Notes under the pieces: model-generated
Told to the model about the DNA's origin: nothing
Seen by the model: only the letters and a program-made list of their open reading frames with translations
Databases searched by the model: none
Translations under genes and position numbers: made by a program
Part shown: positions 22,727 through 34,701 of the stretch, in pieces
How positions within the stretch are numbered: position 1 is the first letter of the stretch
Layout: each line of letters begins with the position of its first letter
From: Megalopta genalis
Lineage: Eukaryota; Arthropoda; Insecta; Hymenoptera; Halictidae
Direction: 5' to 3'
DNA length: 64,000 nucleotides
Assembly (NCBI RefSeq): GCF_051020955.1
Contig: NW_027476357.1
Location: 1-64,000 of the forward strand

Positions 22727-24533
22727 TGTTTCGCATGGATTTGAAGCTAACTCGTTTGTTTCACATGCTGTTGAAGCTAAATCATGTATATCACAAGTAT
22801 TTGAAGCTATACCATTTGCTTCGCATGGATTTGATGCTAAGCCTTCTACTTCGCATTGATTTTAAGCTAAATCATGTGTTTCGCATGGATTTGAAGCTAA
22901 CTCGTTTGTTTCAAATGCAGTTGAAGCTAAATCATGTATATCACAAGTATTTGAAGCTACACCATTTGTTTCGCTTGGATTTGAAGCTAAGCCTTCTACT
23001 TCGCATTGATTTAAAGCTGAATCATGTGTTTCGCTTGAATTTGAAGCTAACTCGTTTTTTTCGCATGCAGTTGAAGCTAAATCATGTATGTCACAAGTAT
23101 TTGTAGCTAAACCATTTGATTCGCATGAATATTAAGGTGAACCATGTGTTTCGAATGAATGTGAAACTAAATCGTGTGTTTCGAATGGATTTGAAGCTAA
23201 CTCGTTTGTTTCAAATGCAGTTGAAGCTAAATCATGTATATCACAAGTATTTGAAGCTACACCATTTGTTTCGCATGGATTTGAAGCTAAGCCTTCTACT
23301 TCGCATTGATTTAAAGCTGAATCATGTGTTTCGCTTGGATTTGTTGCTAACTCGTTTGTTTCGCATGCAGTTGAAGCTGAATCATGTATATCACAAGTAT
23401 TTGAAGCTGACCCATTTGACTTCTATGGATTTGAATCTAAGCCTTTTACTTCGCTTTGATTTCAAGCTAAATCATGTGTCTCGCATGAATTTAAAGCTAT
23501 CTCGTTTTTTTCGCCTGCATTTGAAGCTAAATCATGTATATCACAAATATTTGAAGGTGAATCAATCGATTCACATGGATTTGAAGCTAAGCCTTCTACT
23601 TCGCATTGATTTGACGCTGAATCATGTGTTTCGCATGGATTTGAAGCTAACTCGTTTGTTTCACATGCTGTTGAAGCTAAATCATGTATATCACAAGTAT
23701 TTGAAGCTATACCATTTGCTTCGCATGGATTTGATGCTAAGCCTTCTACTTCGCATTGATTTTAAGCTAAATCATGTGTTTCGCATGGATTTGAAGCTAA
23801 CTCGTTTGTTTCAAATGCAGTTGAAGCTAAATCATGTATATCACAAGTATTTGAAGCTACACCATTTGTTTCGCTTGGATTTGAAGCTAAGCCTTCTACT
23901 TCGCATTGATTTAAAGCTGAATCATGTGTTTCGCTTGAATTTGAAGCTAACTCGTTTTTTTCGCATGCAGTTGAAGCTAAATCATGTATGTCACAAGTAT
24001 TTGTAGCTAAACCATTTGATTCGCATGAATATTAAGGTGAACCATGTGTTTCGAATGAATGTGAAACTAAATCGTGTGTTTCGAATGGATTTGAAGCTAA
24101 CTCGTTTGTTTCAAATGCAGTTGAAGCTAAATCATGTATATCACAAGTATTTGAAGCTACACCATTTGTTTCGCATGGATTTGAAGCTAAGCCTTCTACT
24201 TCGCATTGATTTAAAGCTGAATCATGTGTTTCGCTTGGATTTGTTGCTAACTCGTTTGTTTCGCATGCAGTTGAAGCTGAATCATGTATATCACAAGTAT
24301 TTGAAGCTGACCCATTTGACTTCTATGGATTTGAATCTAAGCCTTTTACTTCGCTTTGATTTCAAGCTAAATCATGTGTCTCGCATGAATTTAAAGCTAT
24401 CTCGTTTTTTTCGCCTGCATTTGAAGCTAAATCATGTATATCACAAATATTTGAAGGTGAATCAATCGATTCACATGGATTTGAAGCTAAGCCTTCTACT
24501 TCGCATTGATTTGACGCTGAATCATGTGTTTCG
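22727..24533. repeat. Tandem duplication of a 900-bp unit
   Basis: Sequence at 22727-23626 recurs at 23627-24526 with an offset of exactly 900 bp (six 150-bp units). Shared rare variants include cacatgctgttgaagc, gatttgatgctaagcc, gcttggatttgttgctaac, gaagctgacccatttgac and gaatcaatcgattcacatgg. The sequence match ends where the second copy reads gcttggatttgaagataac (about 24535). I could find almost no differences between the copies by eye. Confidence 0.88.
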
Positions 24534-24915
24534 CTTGGATTTGAAGATAACTCGTTTGTTTCGCATGCAGTTGAAGTTAAATCATGTATATCATAAGTAT
24601 TTGAAGGTAAATTATTCGATTCGCATGGATTTGAAGCTAAGCCTTCTACTTCGCATTGATTTTAAGCTAAATCATGTGTTTCGCATGGATTTGAAGCTAA
24701 CTCGTTTGTGTCACATGCAATTGAAGCTAAATCATGTATATCACAAGTAGTTGAAGCTATACCATATGCTTCGCATGGATTTGAAGCTAAGCCTTCTACT
24801 TCGCATTGATTTGAAGCTGAATCATGTGTTTCGCTTGGATTTGAAGCTAACTCGTTTGTTTCGCATGCAGTTGAAGCTAAATCATGTATGTCACAAGTAT
24901 TTGTAGCTAAACCAT

Positions 24916-26757
24916 TGGATTCGCATGAATATTAAGGTGAACCATGTGTTTCGAATGAATGTGAAACTAAATCGTGTGTTTCGAATGGATTTGAAGCTAA
25001 CACGTTTGTTTTGCATGCAGTTGAAGCTGAATCATGTATATCCCAAGTATTTCAAGCTGAGCCATTTGACTTCTATGGATTTGAAGCTAAGCCTTCTACT
25101 TCGCATTGATTTGGAGCTAAATCATGTGTCTCGCATGAATATAAGCTAACTCGTATTTTTCGCCTGCATTTGAAGCTAAATCATGTATATCACAAATATT
25201 TGAAGCTAAATCATTCGATTCGCATGGATTTGAAGCTAAGCCTTCAACTTCGAATTGATTTTAAGCTAAATCATGTGTTTCGCATGGATTTGAAGCTAAC
25301 TCGTTTGTTTCACATGCAGTTGAAGCTAAATCATGTATATCACAAGTATTTGAAGCTATACCATTTGTTTCGCATGGATTTGAAGCTAAGCCTTCTACTT
25401 CGCATTGATTTGAAGCTGAATCATGTGTTTCGCTTGGATTTGAAAGTAACTCGTTTGATTCACATGCAGTTGAAGTTAAATCATGTATATCACAAGTATT
25501 TGAATTTAAACCATTTGTTTCGTTTGGATTTGAAGCTAAGCCTTCTACTTCGCATTGATTTGAAGCTGAATCATGTGTTTCGCTTGAGTTTGAAGTTAAC
25601 ACGTCTGTTTCACATGTAGCTGAAGCTAAATCATGTATATCACAGGTATTTGAATGTAAACCATTTGTTTCGCATGGATTTGAAGCTAAGCCTTCTACTT
25701 CGCATTGATTTGAAGCTGAATCATGTGTTTCGTTTGGATTAGAAGTTAACTCGTTTGTTTCACATGCAGTTGAAGCTAAATCATGTATATCACAGCTATT
25801 TGAAGCATAACCATTTGTTTCGCATGGATTTGAAGCTAAGGCTTCTACTTCGCTTTGATTTGAAGCTGAATCATGTGTTTCGCATGAATTTAAAGCTAAC
25901 TCGTTTTTTCGCCTGCATTTGAAGCTAAATCATGTATATCACAAATTTTTGAAGCTAAATCATTCGATTCGCATGGATTTGAAGCTAAGCCTTCTATTTC
26001 GCATTGATTTGACGCTGAATCATGTGTTTCGCTTGGATTTGAAGATAACTCGTTTGTTTCGCATGCAGTTGAAGCTAAATCATGTATATCACAGGTATTT
26101 GAATGTAAACCATTTGTTTCGCATGGATTTGAAGCTAAGCCTTCTACTTGGCATTGATTTGAAGCTGAATCATGTGTTTCGTTTGGATTAGAAGCTAACT
26201 CGTTTGTTTCACATGCAGTTGAAGCTAAATCATGTATATCACAGGTATTTGAAGAATAACCATTTGTTTCGCATGGATTTGAAGCTAAGCTATCTGCTTC
26301 GCATTGATTTGACGCTCAATCATGTGTTTCGCTTGGATTTGAAGCTAACTCGTTTGTTTCGCATGCAGTTGAAGCTAAATCATGTATGTCACAAGTATTT
26401 GTAGCTAAACCATTTGATTCGCATGAATATTAAGGTGAACCATGTGTTTCGAATGAATGTGAAACTAAATCGTGTGTTTCGAATGGATTTGAAGCTAACA
26501 CGTTTGTTTTGCATGCAGTTGAAGCTGAATCATGTATATCCCAAGTATTTCAAGCTCAACCATTTGACTTCTATGGATTTGAAGCTAAGCCTTCTACTTC
26601 GCATTGATTTTAAGCTAAATCATGTGTTTCGCATTGATTTTAAGCTAACTCGTTTGTTTCACATGCAGTTGAAACTAAATCATGTATATCACAAGTATTT
26701 GAAGCTATACCATTTGCTTCGCATGGATTTGAAGCTAAGCCTTCTACTTCGCATTGT
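24916..26757. repeat. Segment V, copy 2 (about 1.84 kb)
   Basis: Second copy of 17299-19140 including the identical small indels, which makes independent origin very unlikely. Its right end leads directly into the 4.5-kb composite repeat. Confidence 0.85.
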
Positions 26758-29700
26758 TTTGAAGCTGAATCATGTGTTTCGCTTGGATTTGAAGATAACT
26801 CGTTTGTTTCACATGCACTTGAAGTTAAATCATGTATATCACAATTATTTGAAGCTAAACAAATTTGTTTCGTTTGGATTTGAAGCTAAGCCTTCTACTT
26901 CGCATTGATTTTAAGCAAAATCATGTGTTTCGCATGGATTTGAAGCTGACACGTTTGTTTTGCATGCATTGGAAGCTAAATCATGTATATCACAAATATT
27001 TGAAGCAAAATCATTCGATTCGCATGGATTTGAAGCTAATCCTTCTACTTCGCATTGATTTTAAGCTAAATCATTTGTTTCGCGTGGTTTTGAAGTTAAC
27101 TCGTTTGTTTCACATGCAGTTGAAGCTAAATCATGTATATCGCAAGTATTTGAAGCTATACCATTTGTTTCGCATGGATTTCGAGCTAAGCCTTCTACTT
27201 CGCATAGATTTGAAGTTAGATAATGTGTTTCGCATGGATATGAAGCCAACTCGTTTGTTTCGCATGCAGTTGAAGCTAAATCATGTATATCGCAAGTATT
27301 TGAAGCTACACCATTTGTTTCGCATGGATTTGAAGCTAAGCCTACTACTTCGCATTGATTTGAAGCTAAATCATGTGTTTCGCATGGATTTGGAGCTAAC
27401 TCGTTTGTTTCTCATGCAGTTGAAGCTTAATCATGTATATCACAAGTATTTGAAGCTAAACCATTTGTTTCGTATGGATTTGAAGCTAAGCCTTCTACTT
27501 CGCATTGATTTGAAGCTGAGTCATGTGTTTCGCTTGGATTTGAGGCTAACTCGTTTGTTTCGCGTGCAGTTGAAGCTAAATCATGTATATCACAAGTATT
27601 TTTTCAGCTAAACCTTTCGATTCGCAGGGATTTGAAGCTAAGCCTTCTACTTCGCATTGATTTTAATCTAAATCATGTGTTTCGCATTGATATTAAGCTA
27701 ACTCGTTTGTTTCACATGCAGTTGAAACTAAATCATGTATATCACAAGTATTTGTAGCTAAACCATTTGATTCGCATGAATATTAAGGTGAACCATGTGT
27801 TTCGAATGAATGTGAAACTAAATCGTGTGTTTCGAATGGATTTGAAGCTAACACGTTTGTTTTGCATGCAGTTGAAGCTGAATCATGTATATCCCAAGTA
27901 TTTCAAGCTGAACCATTTGACTTCTATGGATATGAAGCTAAGCCTTCTACTTCGCATTGATTTGGAGCTAAATCATGTGTCTCGCATGAATTTAAAGCTA
28001 ACTCGTTTTTTTCGCCTGCATTTGAAGCTAAATCATGTATATCACAAATATTTGAAGCTAAATCATTCGATTCGCATGGATTTGAAGCTAAGCCTTCTAC
28101 TTCGAATTGATTTTAAGCTAAATCATGTGTTTCGCATGGATTTGAAGCTAACTCGTTTGTTTCACATGCAGTTGAAGCTAAATCATGTATATCACAAGTA
28201 TTTGAAGCTATACCATTTGCTTCGCATGGATTTGGAGCTAAGCCTTCTACTTCGCATTGATTTGAAGCTGAATCATGTGTTTCGCTTGGATTTGAAGATA
28301 ACTCGTTTGTTTCACATGCAGTTGAAGCTAAATCATGTATATCACAAATATTTGAAGCTGAATCATTCGATTCACATGGATTTGAAGCTAAGCCTTCTAC
28401 TTCGCATTGATTTTATGCTAAATCATGTGTTTCGCATGGATTTGAAGCTAACTCGTTTGTTTCACATGCAGTTGAAGTTAAATCATGTATATCACAAGTA
28501 TTTGAAGCTATACCATTTGTTTCGCATGCAGTTGAAGCTAAATCATGTATATCACAAGTATTTGAAGCTAAACCATTTGTTTCGTTTGGATTTGAAGCTA
28601 AGCCTTCTACTTCGCATTGATTTGAAGCTGAATCATGTGTTTCGCTTGGATTTGAAGATAACTCGTTTGTTTCGCATGCAGTTGAAGCTAAATCATGTAT
28701 ATCTCAAATATTTGAAGCTAAATCATTCGATTCGCAAGGATTTCAATCTAAGCCTTCTACTTCGCATTGATTTGAAGCTGAATCATGTGTTTCGCTTAGA
28801 TTTGAAGCTAACTCGTTTGTTTCGCATGCAGTTGAAGCTAAATCATGTATGTCACAAGTATTTGTAGCTAAACCATTTGATTCGCATGAAAATTAAGGTG
28901 AACCATGTGTTTCGAAAGAATGTGAAACTAAATCGTGTGTTTCGAATGGATTTGAAGCTAACACGTTTGTTTTGCATGCAGTTGAAGCTGAATCATGTAT
29001 ATCCCAAGTATTTCAAGCTCAACCATTTGACTTCTATGGATTTGAAGCTAAGCCTTCTACTTCGCATTGATTTTAAGCTAAATCATGTGTTTCGCATTGA
29101 TTTTAAGCTAACTCGTTTGTTTCACATGCAGTTGAAACTAAATCATGTATATCACAAGTATTTGAAGCTATACCATTTGCTTCGCATGGATTTGAAGCTA
29201 AGCCTTCTACTTCGCATTGTTTTGAAGCTGAATCATGTGTTTCGCTTGGATTTGAAGATAACTCGTTTGTTTCACATGCACTTGAAGTTAAATCATATAT
29301 ATCACAAGTATTTGAAGCTAAACAAATTTGTTTCGTTTGGATTTGAAGCTAAGCCTTCTTTTTCGCATTGATTTTAAGCAAAATCATGTGTTTCGCATGG
29401 ATTTGAAGCTGACACGTTTGTTTTGCATGCATTGGAAGCTAAATCATGTATATCACAAATATTTGAAGCAAAATCATTCGATTCGCATGGATTTGAAGCT
29501 AATCCTTCTACTGCGCATTGATTTTAAGCTAAATCATTTGTTTCGCGTGGTTTTGAAGTTAACTCGTTTGTTTCACATGCAGTTGAAGCTAAATCATGTA
29601 TATCGCAAGTATTTGAAGCTATACCATTTGTTTCGCATGGATTTCGAGCTAAGCCTTCTACTTCGCATAGATTTGAAGTTAGATAATGTGTTTCGCATGG

Positions 29701-31007
29701 ATATGAAGCCAACTCGTTTGTTTCGCATGCAGTTGAAGCTAAATCATGTATATCACAAGTATTTGAAGCTAAACCATTTGTTTCTCATGGATTTGAAGCT
29801 AAAACATGTGTTACGCTTGAATTTGAAACTAACACGTTTGTTTCACATGCAGTTGAAGCTAAATCATGTATATCACAAATATTTGAAGCTGAATCATTCG
29901 ATTCACATGGATTTGAAGCTAAGCCTTCTACTTCGCATTGATTCTATGCTAAATCATGTGTTTCGCATGGATTTGAAGCTAACTCGTTTGTTTCACATGC
30001 AGTTGAAGCTAAATCAAATATATCACAAGTATTTGAAGCTATACCATTTGTTTCGCATGCGGTTAAAGCTAAATCATGTATGTCACCAGTATTTGTAGCT
30101 AAACCATTTGATTCGCATGAATATTAAGGTGAACCATGTGTTTCGAATGAATGTGAAACTAAATCGTGTGTCCCGAATGGATTTGAAGCTGACACGTTTG
30201 TTTTGCATGCATTGGAAGCTAAATCATGTATATCACAAATATTTGAAGCAAAATCATTCGATTCGCATGGATTTGAAGCTAATCCTTCTACTTCGCATTG
30301 ATTTTAAGCTAAATCATTTGTTTCGCGTGGTTTTGAAGTTAACTCGTTTGTTTCACATGCAGTTGAAGCTAAATCATGTATATCGCAAGTATTTGAAGCT
30401 ATACCATTTGTTTCGCATGGATTTGAAGCTAAGCCTTCTACTTCGCATTGATTTGAAGCTAAATCATGTGTTTCGCTTGAGTTTGAAGTTAACACGTCTG
30501 TTTCACATGTAGTTGAAGCTAAATCATGTATATCACAGGTATTTGAATGTAAACCATTTGTTTCGCATGGATTTGAAGCTAAGCCTTCGACTTCGCATTG
30601 ATTTGAAGCTGAATCATGTGTTTCGCATGGATATGAAGCCAACTCGTTTGTTTCGCATGCAGTTGAAGCTAAATCATGTATATCGCAAGTATTTGAAGCT
30701 ACACCATTTGTTTCGCATGGATTTGAAGCTAAGCCTTCTACTTCGCATTGATTTTAAGCTAAATCATGTGTTTCGCATGGATTTGAAGCTAACTCGTTTG
30801 TTTCAAATGCAGTTGAAGCTAAATCATGTATATCACAAGTATTTGAAGCTACACCATTTGTTTCGCATGGATTTGAAGCTAAGCCTTCTACTTCGCATTG
30901 ATTTGAAGCTGAATCATGTGTTTCGCTTGGATTTGATGCTATCTCGTTTGTTTCGCATGCAGTTGAAGCTAAATCATGTATGTCACAAGTATTTGTAGCT
31001 AAACCAT
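26414..31007. repeat. 4.5-kb composite unit, copy 1 (4594 bp)
   Basis: Complete copy with four modules (1353, 1110, 1231, 900 bp). Its first module holds 150 bp (about 27094-27243) that copies 2 and 3 lack. It carries the diagnostic tattttttcag at 27597-27607 and gaaaattaaggtgaacc at the third marker. Confidence 0.9.
27597..27607. repeat. Diagnostic +2 indel tattttttcag
   Basis: Where other monomers read tatttgaag, this one reads tattttttcag, two bases longer. The same event is found at 32041, 35735 and 40329, spaced 4444, 3694 and 4594 bp, once per composite unit. It is a clean tag for copy number. Confidence 0.9.
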
Positions 31008-34000
31008 TTGATTCGCATGAATATTAAGGTGAACCATGTGTTTCGAATGAATGTGAAACTAAATCGTGTGTTTCGAATGGATTTGAAGCTAACACGTTTG
31101 TTTTGCATGCAGTTGAAGCTGAATCATGTATATCCCAAGTATTTCAAGCTCAACCATTTGACTTCTATGGATTTGAAGCTAAGCCTTCTACTTCGCATTG
31201 ATTTTAAGCTAAATCATGTGTTTCGCATTGATTTTAAGCTAACTCGTTTGTTTCACATGCAGTTGAAACTAAATCATGTATATCACAAGTATTTGAAGCT
31301 ATACCATTTGCTTCGCATGGATTTGAAGCTAAGCCTTCTACTTCGCATTGTTTTGAAGCTGAATCATGTGTTTCGCTTGGATTTGAAGATAACTCGTTTG
31401 TTTCACATGCACTTGAAGTTAAATCATATATATCACAAGTATTTGAAGCTAAACAAATTTGTTTCGTTTGGATTTGAAGCTAAGCCTTCTTTTTCGCATT
31501 GATTTTAAGCAAAATCATGTGTTTCGCATGGATTTGAAGCTGACACGTTTGTTTTGCATGCATTGGAAGCTAAATCATGTATATCACAAATATTTGAAGC
31601 AAAATCATTCGATTCGCATGGATTTGAAGCTAATCCTTCTACTTCGCATTGATTTTAAGCTAAATCATTTGTTTCGCGTGGTTTTGAAGCCAACTCGTTT
31701 GTTTCGCATGCAGTTGAAGCTAAATCATGTATATCGCAAGTATTTGAAGCTACACCATTTGTTTCGCATGGATTTGAAGCTAAGCCTACTACTTCGCATT
31801 GATTTGAAGCTAAATCATGTGTTTCGCATGGATTTGGAGCTAACTCGTTTGTTTCTCATGCAGTTGAAGCTTAATCATGTATATCACAAGTATTTGAAGC
31901 TAAACCATTTGTTTCGTATGGATTTGAAGCTAAGCCTTCTACTTCGCATTGATTTGAAGCTGAGTCATGTGTTTCGCTTGGATTTGAGGCTAACTCGTTT
32001 GTTTCGCGTGCAGTTGAAGCTAAATCATGTATATCACAAGTATTTTTTCAGCTAAACCTTTCGATTCGCAGGGATTTGAAGCTAAGCCTTCTACTTCGCA
32101 TTGATTTTAATCTAAATCATGTGTTTCGCATTGATTTTAAGCTAACTCGTTTGTTTCACATGCAGTTGAAGTTAAATCATGTATATCACAAGTATTTGAA
32201 GCTATACCATTTGTTTCGCATGCAGTTGAAGCTAAATCATGTATATCACAAGTATTTGAAGCTAAACCATTTGTTTCGTTTGGATTTGAAGCTAAGCCTT
32301 CTACTTCGCATTGATTTGAAGCTGAATCATGTGTTTCGCTTGGATTTGAAGATAACTCGTTTGTTTCGCATGCAGTTGAAGCTAAATCATGTATATCTCA
32401 AATATTTGAAGCTAAATCATTCGATTCGCAAGGATTTCAATCTAAGCCTTCTACTTCGCATTGATTTGAAGCTGAATCATGTGTTTCGCTTAGATTTGAA
32501 GCTAACTCGTTTGTTTCGCATGCAGTTGAAGCTAAATCATGTATGTCACAAGTATTTGTAGCTAAACCATTTGATTCGCATGAAAATTAAGGTGAACCAT
32601 GTGTTTCGAAAGAATGTGAAACTAAATCGTGTGTTTCGAATGGATTTGAAGCTAACACGTTTGTTTTGCATGCAGTTGAAGCTGAATCATGTATATCCCA
32701 AGTATTTCAAGCTCAACCATTTGACTTCTATGGATTTGAAGCTAAGCCTTCTACTTCGCATTGATTTTAAGCTAAATCATGTGTTTCGCATTGATTTTAA
32801 GCTAACTCGTTTGTTTCACATGCAGTTGAAACTAAATCATGTATATCACAAGTATTTGAAGCTATACCATTTGCTTCGCATGGATTTGAAGCTAAGCCTT
32901 CTACTTCGCATTGTTTTGAAGCTGAATCATGTGTTTCGCTTGGATTTGAAGATAACTCGTTTGTTTCACATGCACTTGAAGTTAAATCATATATATCACA
33001 AGTATTTGAAGCTAAACAAATTTGTTTCGTTTGGATTTGAAGCTAAGCCTTCTTTTTCGCATTGATTTTAAGCAAAATCATGTGTTTCGCATGGATTTGA
33101 AGCTGACACGTTTGTTTTGCATGCATTGGAAGCTAAATCATGTATATCACAAATATTTGAAGCAAAATCATTCGATTCGCATGGATTTGAAGCTAATCCT
33201 TCTACTGCGCATTGATTTTAAGCTAAATCATTTGTTTCGCGTGGTTTTGAAGTTAACTCGTTTGTTTCACATGCAGTTGAAGCTAAATCATGTATATCGC
33301 AAGTATTTGAAGCTATACCATTTGTTTCGCATGGATTTCGAGCTAAGCCTTCTACTTCGCATAGATTTGAAGTTAGATAATGTGTTTCGCATGGATATGA
33401 AGCCAACTCGTTTGTTTCGCATGCAGTTGAAGCTAAATCATGTATATCACAAGTATTTGAAGCTAAACCATTTGTTTCTCATGGATTTGAAGCTAAAACA
33501 TGTGTTACGCTTGAATTTGAAACTAACACGTTTGTTTCACATGCAGTTGAAGCTAAATCATGTATATCACAAATATTTGAAGCTGAATCATTCGATTCAC
33601 ATGGATTTGAAGCTAAGCCTTCTACTTCGCATTGATTCTATGCTAAATCATGTGTTTCGCATGGATTTGAAGCTAACTCGTTTGTTTCACATGCAGTTGA
33701 AGCTAAATCAAATATATCACAAGTATTTGAAGCTATACCATTTGTTTCGCATGCGGTTAAAGCTAAATCATGTATGTCACCAGTATTTGTAGCTAAACCA
33801 TTTGATTCGCATGAATATTAAGGTGAACCATGTGTTTCGAATGAATGTGAAACTAAATCGTGTGTCCCGAATGGATTTGAAGCTGACACGTTTGTTTTGC
33901 ATGCATTGGAAGCTAAATCATGTATATCACAAATATTTGAAGCAAAATCATTCGATTCGCATGGATTTGAAGCTAATCCTTCTACTTCGCATTGATTTTA

Positions 34001-34701
34001 AGCTAAATCATTTGTTTCGCGTGGTTTTGAAGTTAACTCGTTTGTTTCACATGCAGTTGAAGCTAAATCATGTATATCGCAAGTATTTGAAGCTATACCA
34101 TTTGTTTCGCATGGATTTGAAGCTAAGCCTTCTACTTCGCATTGATTTGAAGCTAAATCATGTGTTTCGCTTGAGTTTGAAGTTAACACGTCTGTTTCAC
34201 ATGTAGTTGAAGCTAAATCATGTATATCACAGGTATTTGAATGTAAACCATTTGTTTCGCATGGATTTGAAGCTAAGCCTTCGACTTCGCATTGATTTGA
34301 AGCTGAATCATGTGTTTCGCATGGATATGAAGCCAACTCGTTTGTTTCGCATGCAGTTGAAGCTAAATCATGTATATCGCAAGTATTTGAAGCTACACCA
34401 TTTGTTTCGCATGGATTTGAAGCTAAGCCTTCTACTTCGCATTGATTTTAAGCTAAATCATGTGTTTCGCATGGATTTGAAGCTAACTCGTTTGTTTCAA
34501 ATGCAGTTGAAGCTAAATCATGTATATCACAAGTATTTGAAGCTACACCATTTGTTTCGCATGGATTTGAAGCTAAGCCTTCTACTTCGCATTGATTTGA
34601 AGCTGAATCATGTGTTTCGCTTGGATTTGATGCTATCTCGTTTGTTTCGCATGCAGTTGAAGCTAAATCATGTATGTCACAAGTATTTGTAGCTAAACCA
34701 T
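31008..34701. repeat. 4.5-kb composite unit, copy 2 (3694 bp, deleted)
   Basis: Modules 1 and 2 are fused. Up to about 32130 the sequence follows copy 1 at an offset of 4444 bp (allowing for the 150-bp loss), and after about 32163 at an offset of 3694. The difference is exactly 750 bp, five 150-bp units. The junction falls in a stretch (gctaactcgtttgtttcaca, then tgcagttgaa) common to both sides, the signature of homologous unequal exchange. Confidence 0.9.

Larger units (their letters stand above)
8943..26413. repeat. 150-bp repeat domain with recurring marker modules
   Basis: From here the 150-bp units become much more alike. A marker block (TTGATTCGCATGAATATTAA, then ggtgaaccatgtgtttcg, then aatgaatgtgaaactaaatc, then taacacgtttgttttgcatg) starts to head modules of variable length. 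Marker starts are 10491, 11090, 12200, 12859, 16399, 17299, 18797, 20747, 22366, 23116, 24016 and 24916. Spacings range from 599 to 3540 bp and are close to multiples of 30, often of 150 (750, 900, 1950). Each of these markers follows ttgtagctaaacc, ttgtagttaaacc or a close variant, which puts a TAG in the most open frame. No gene is present. Confidence 0.9.
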
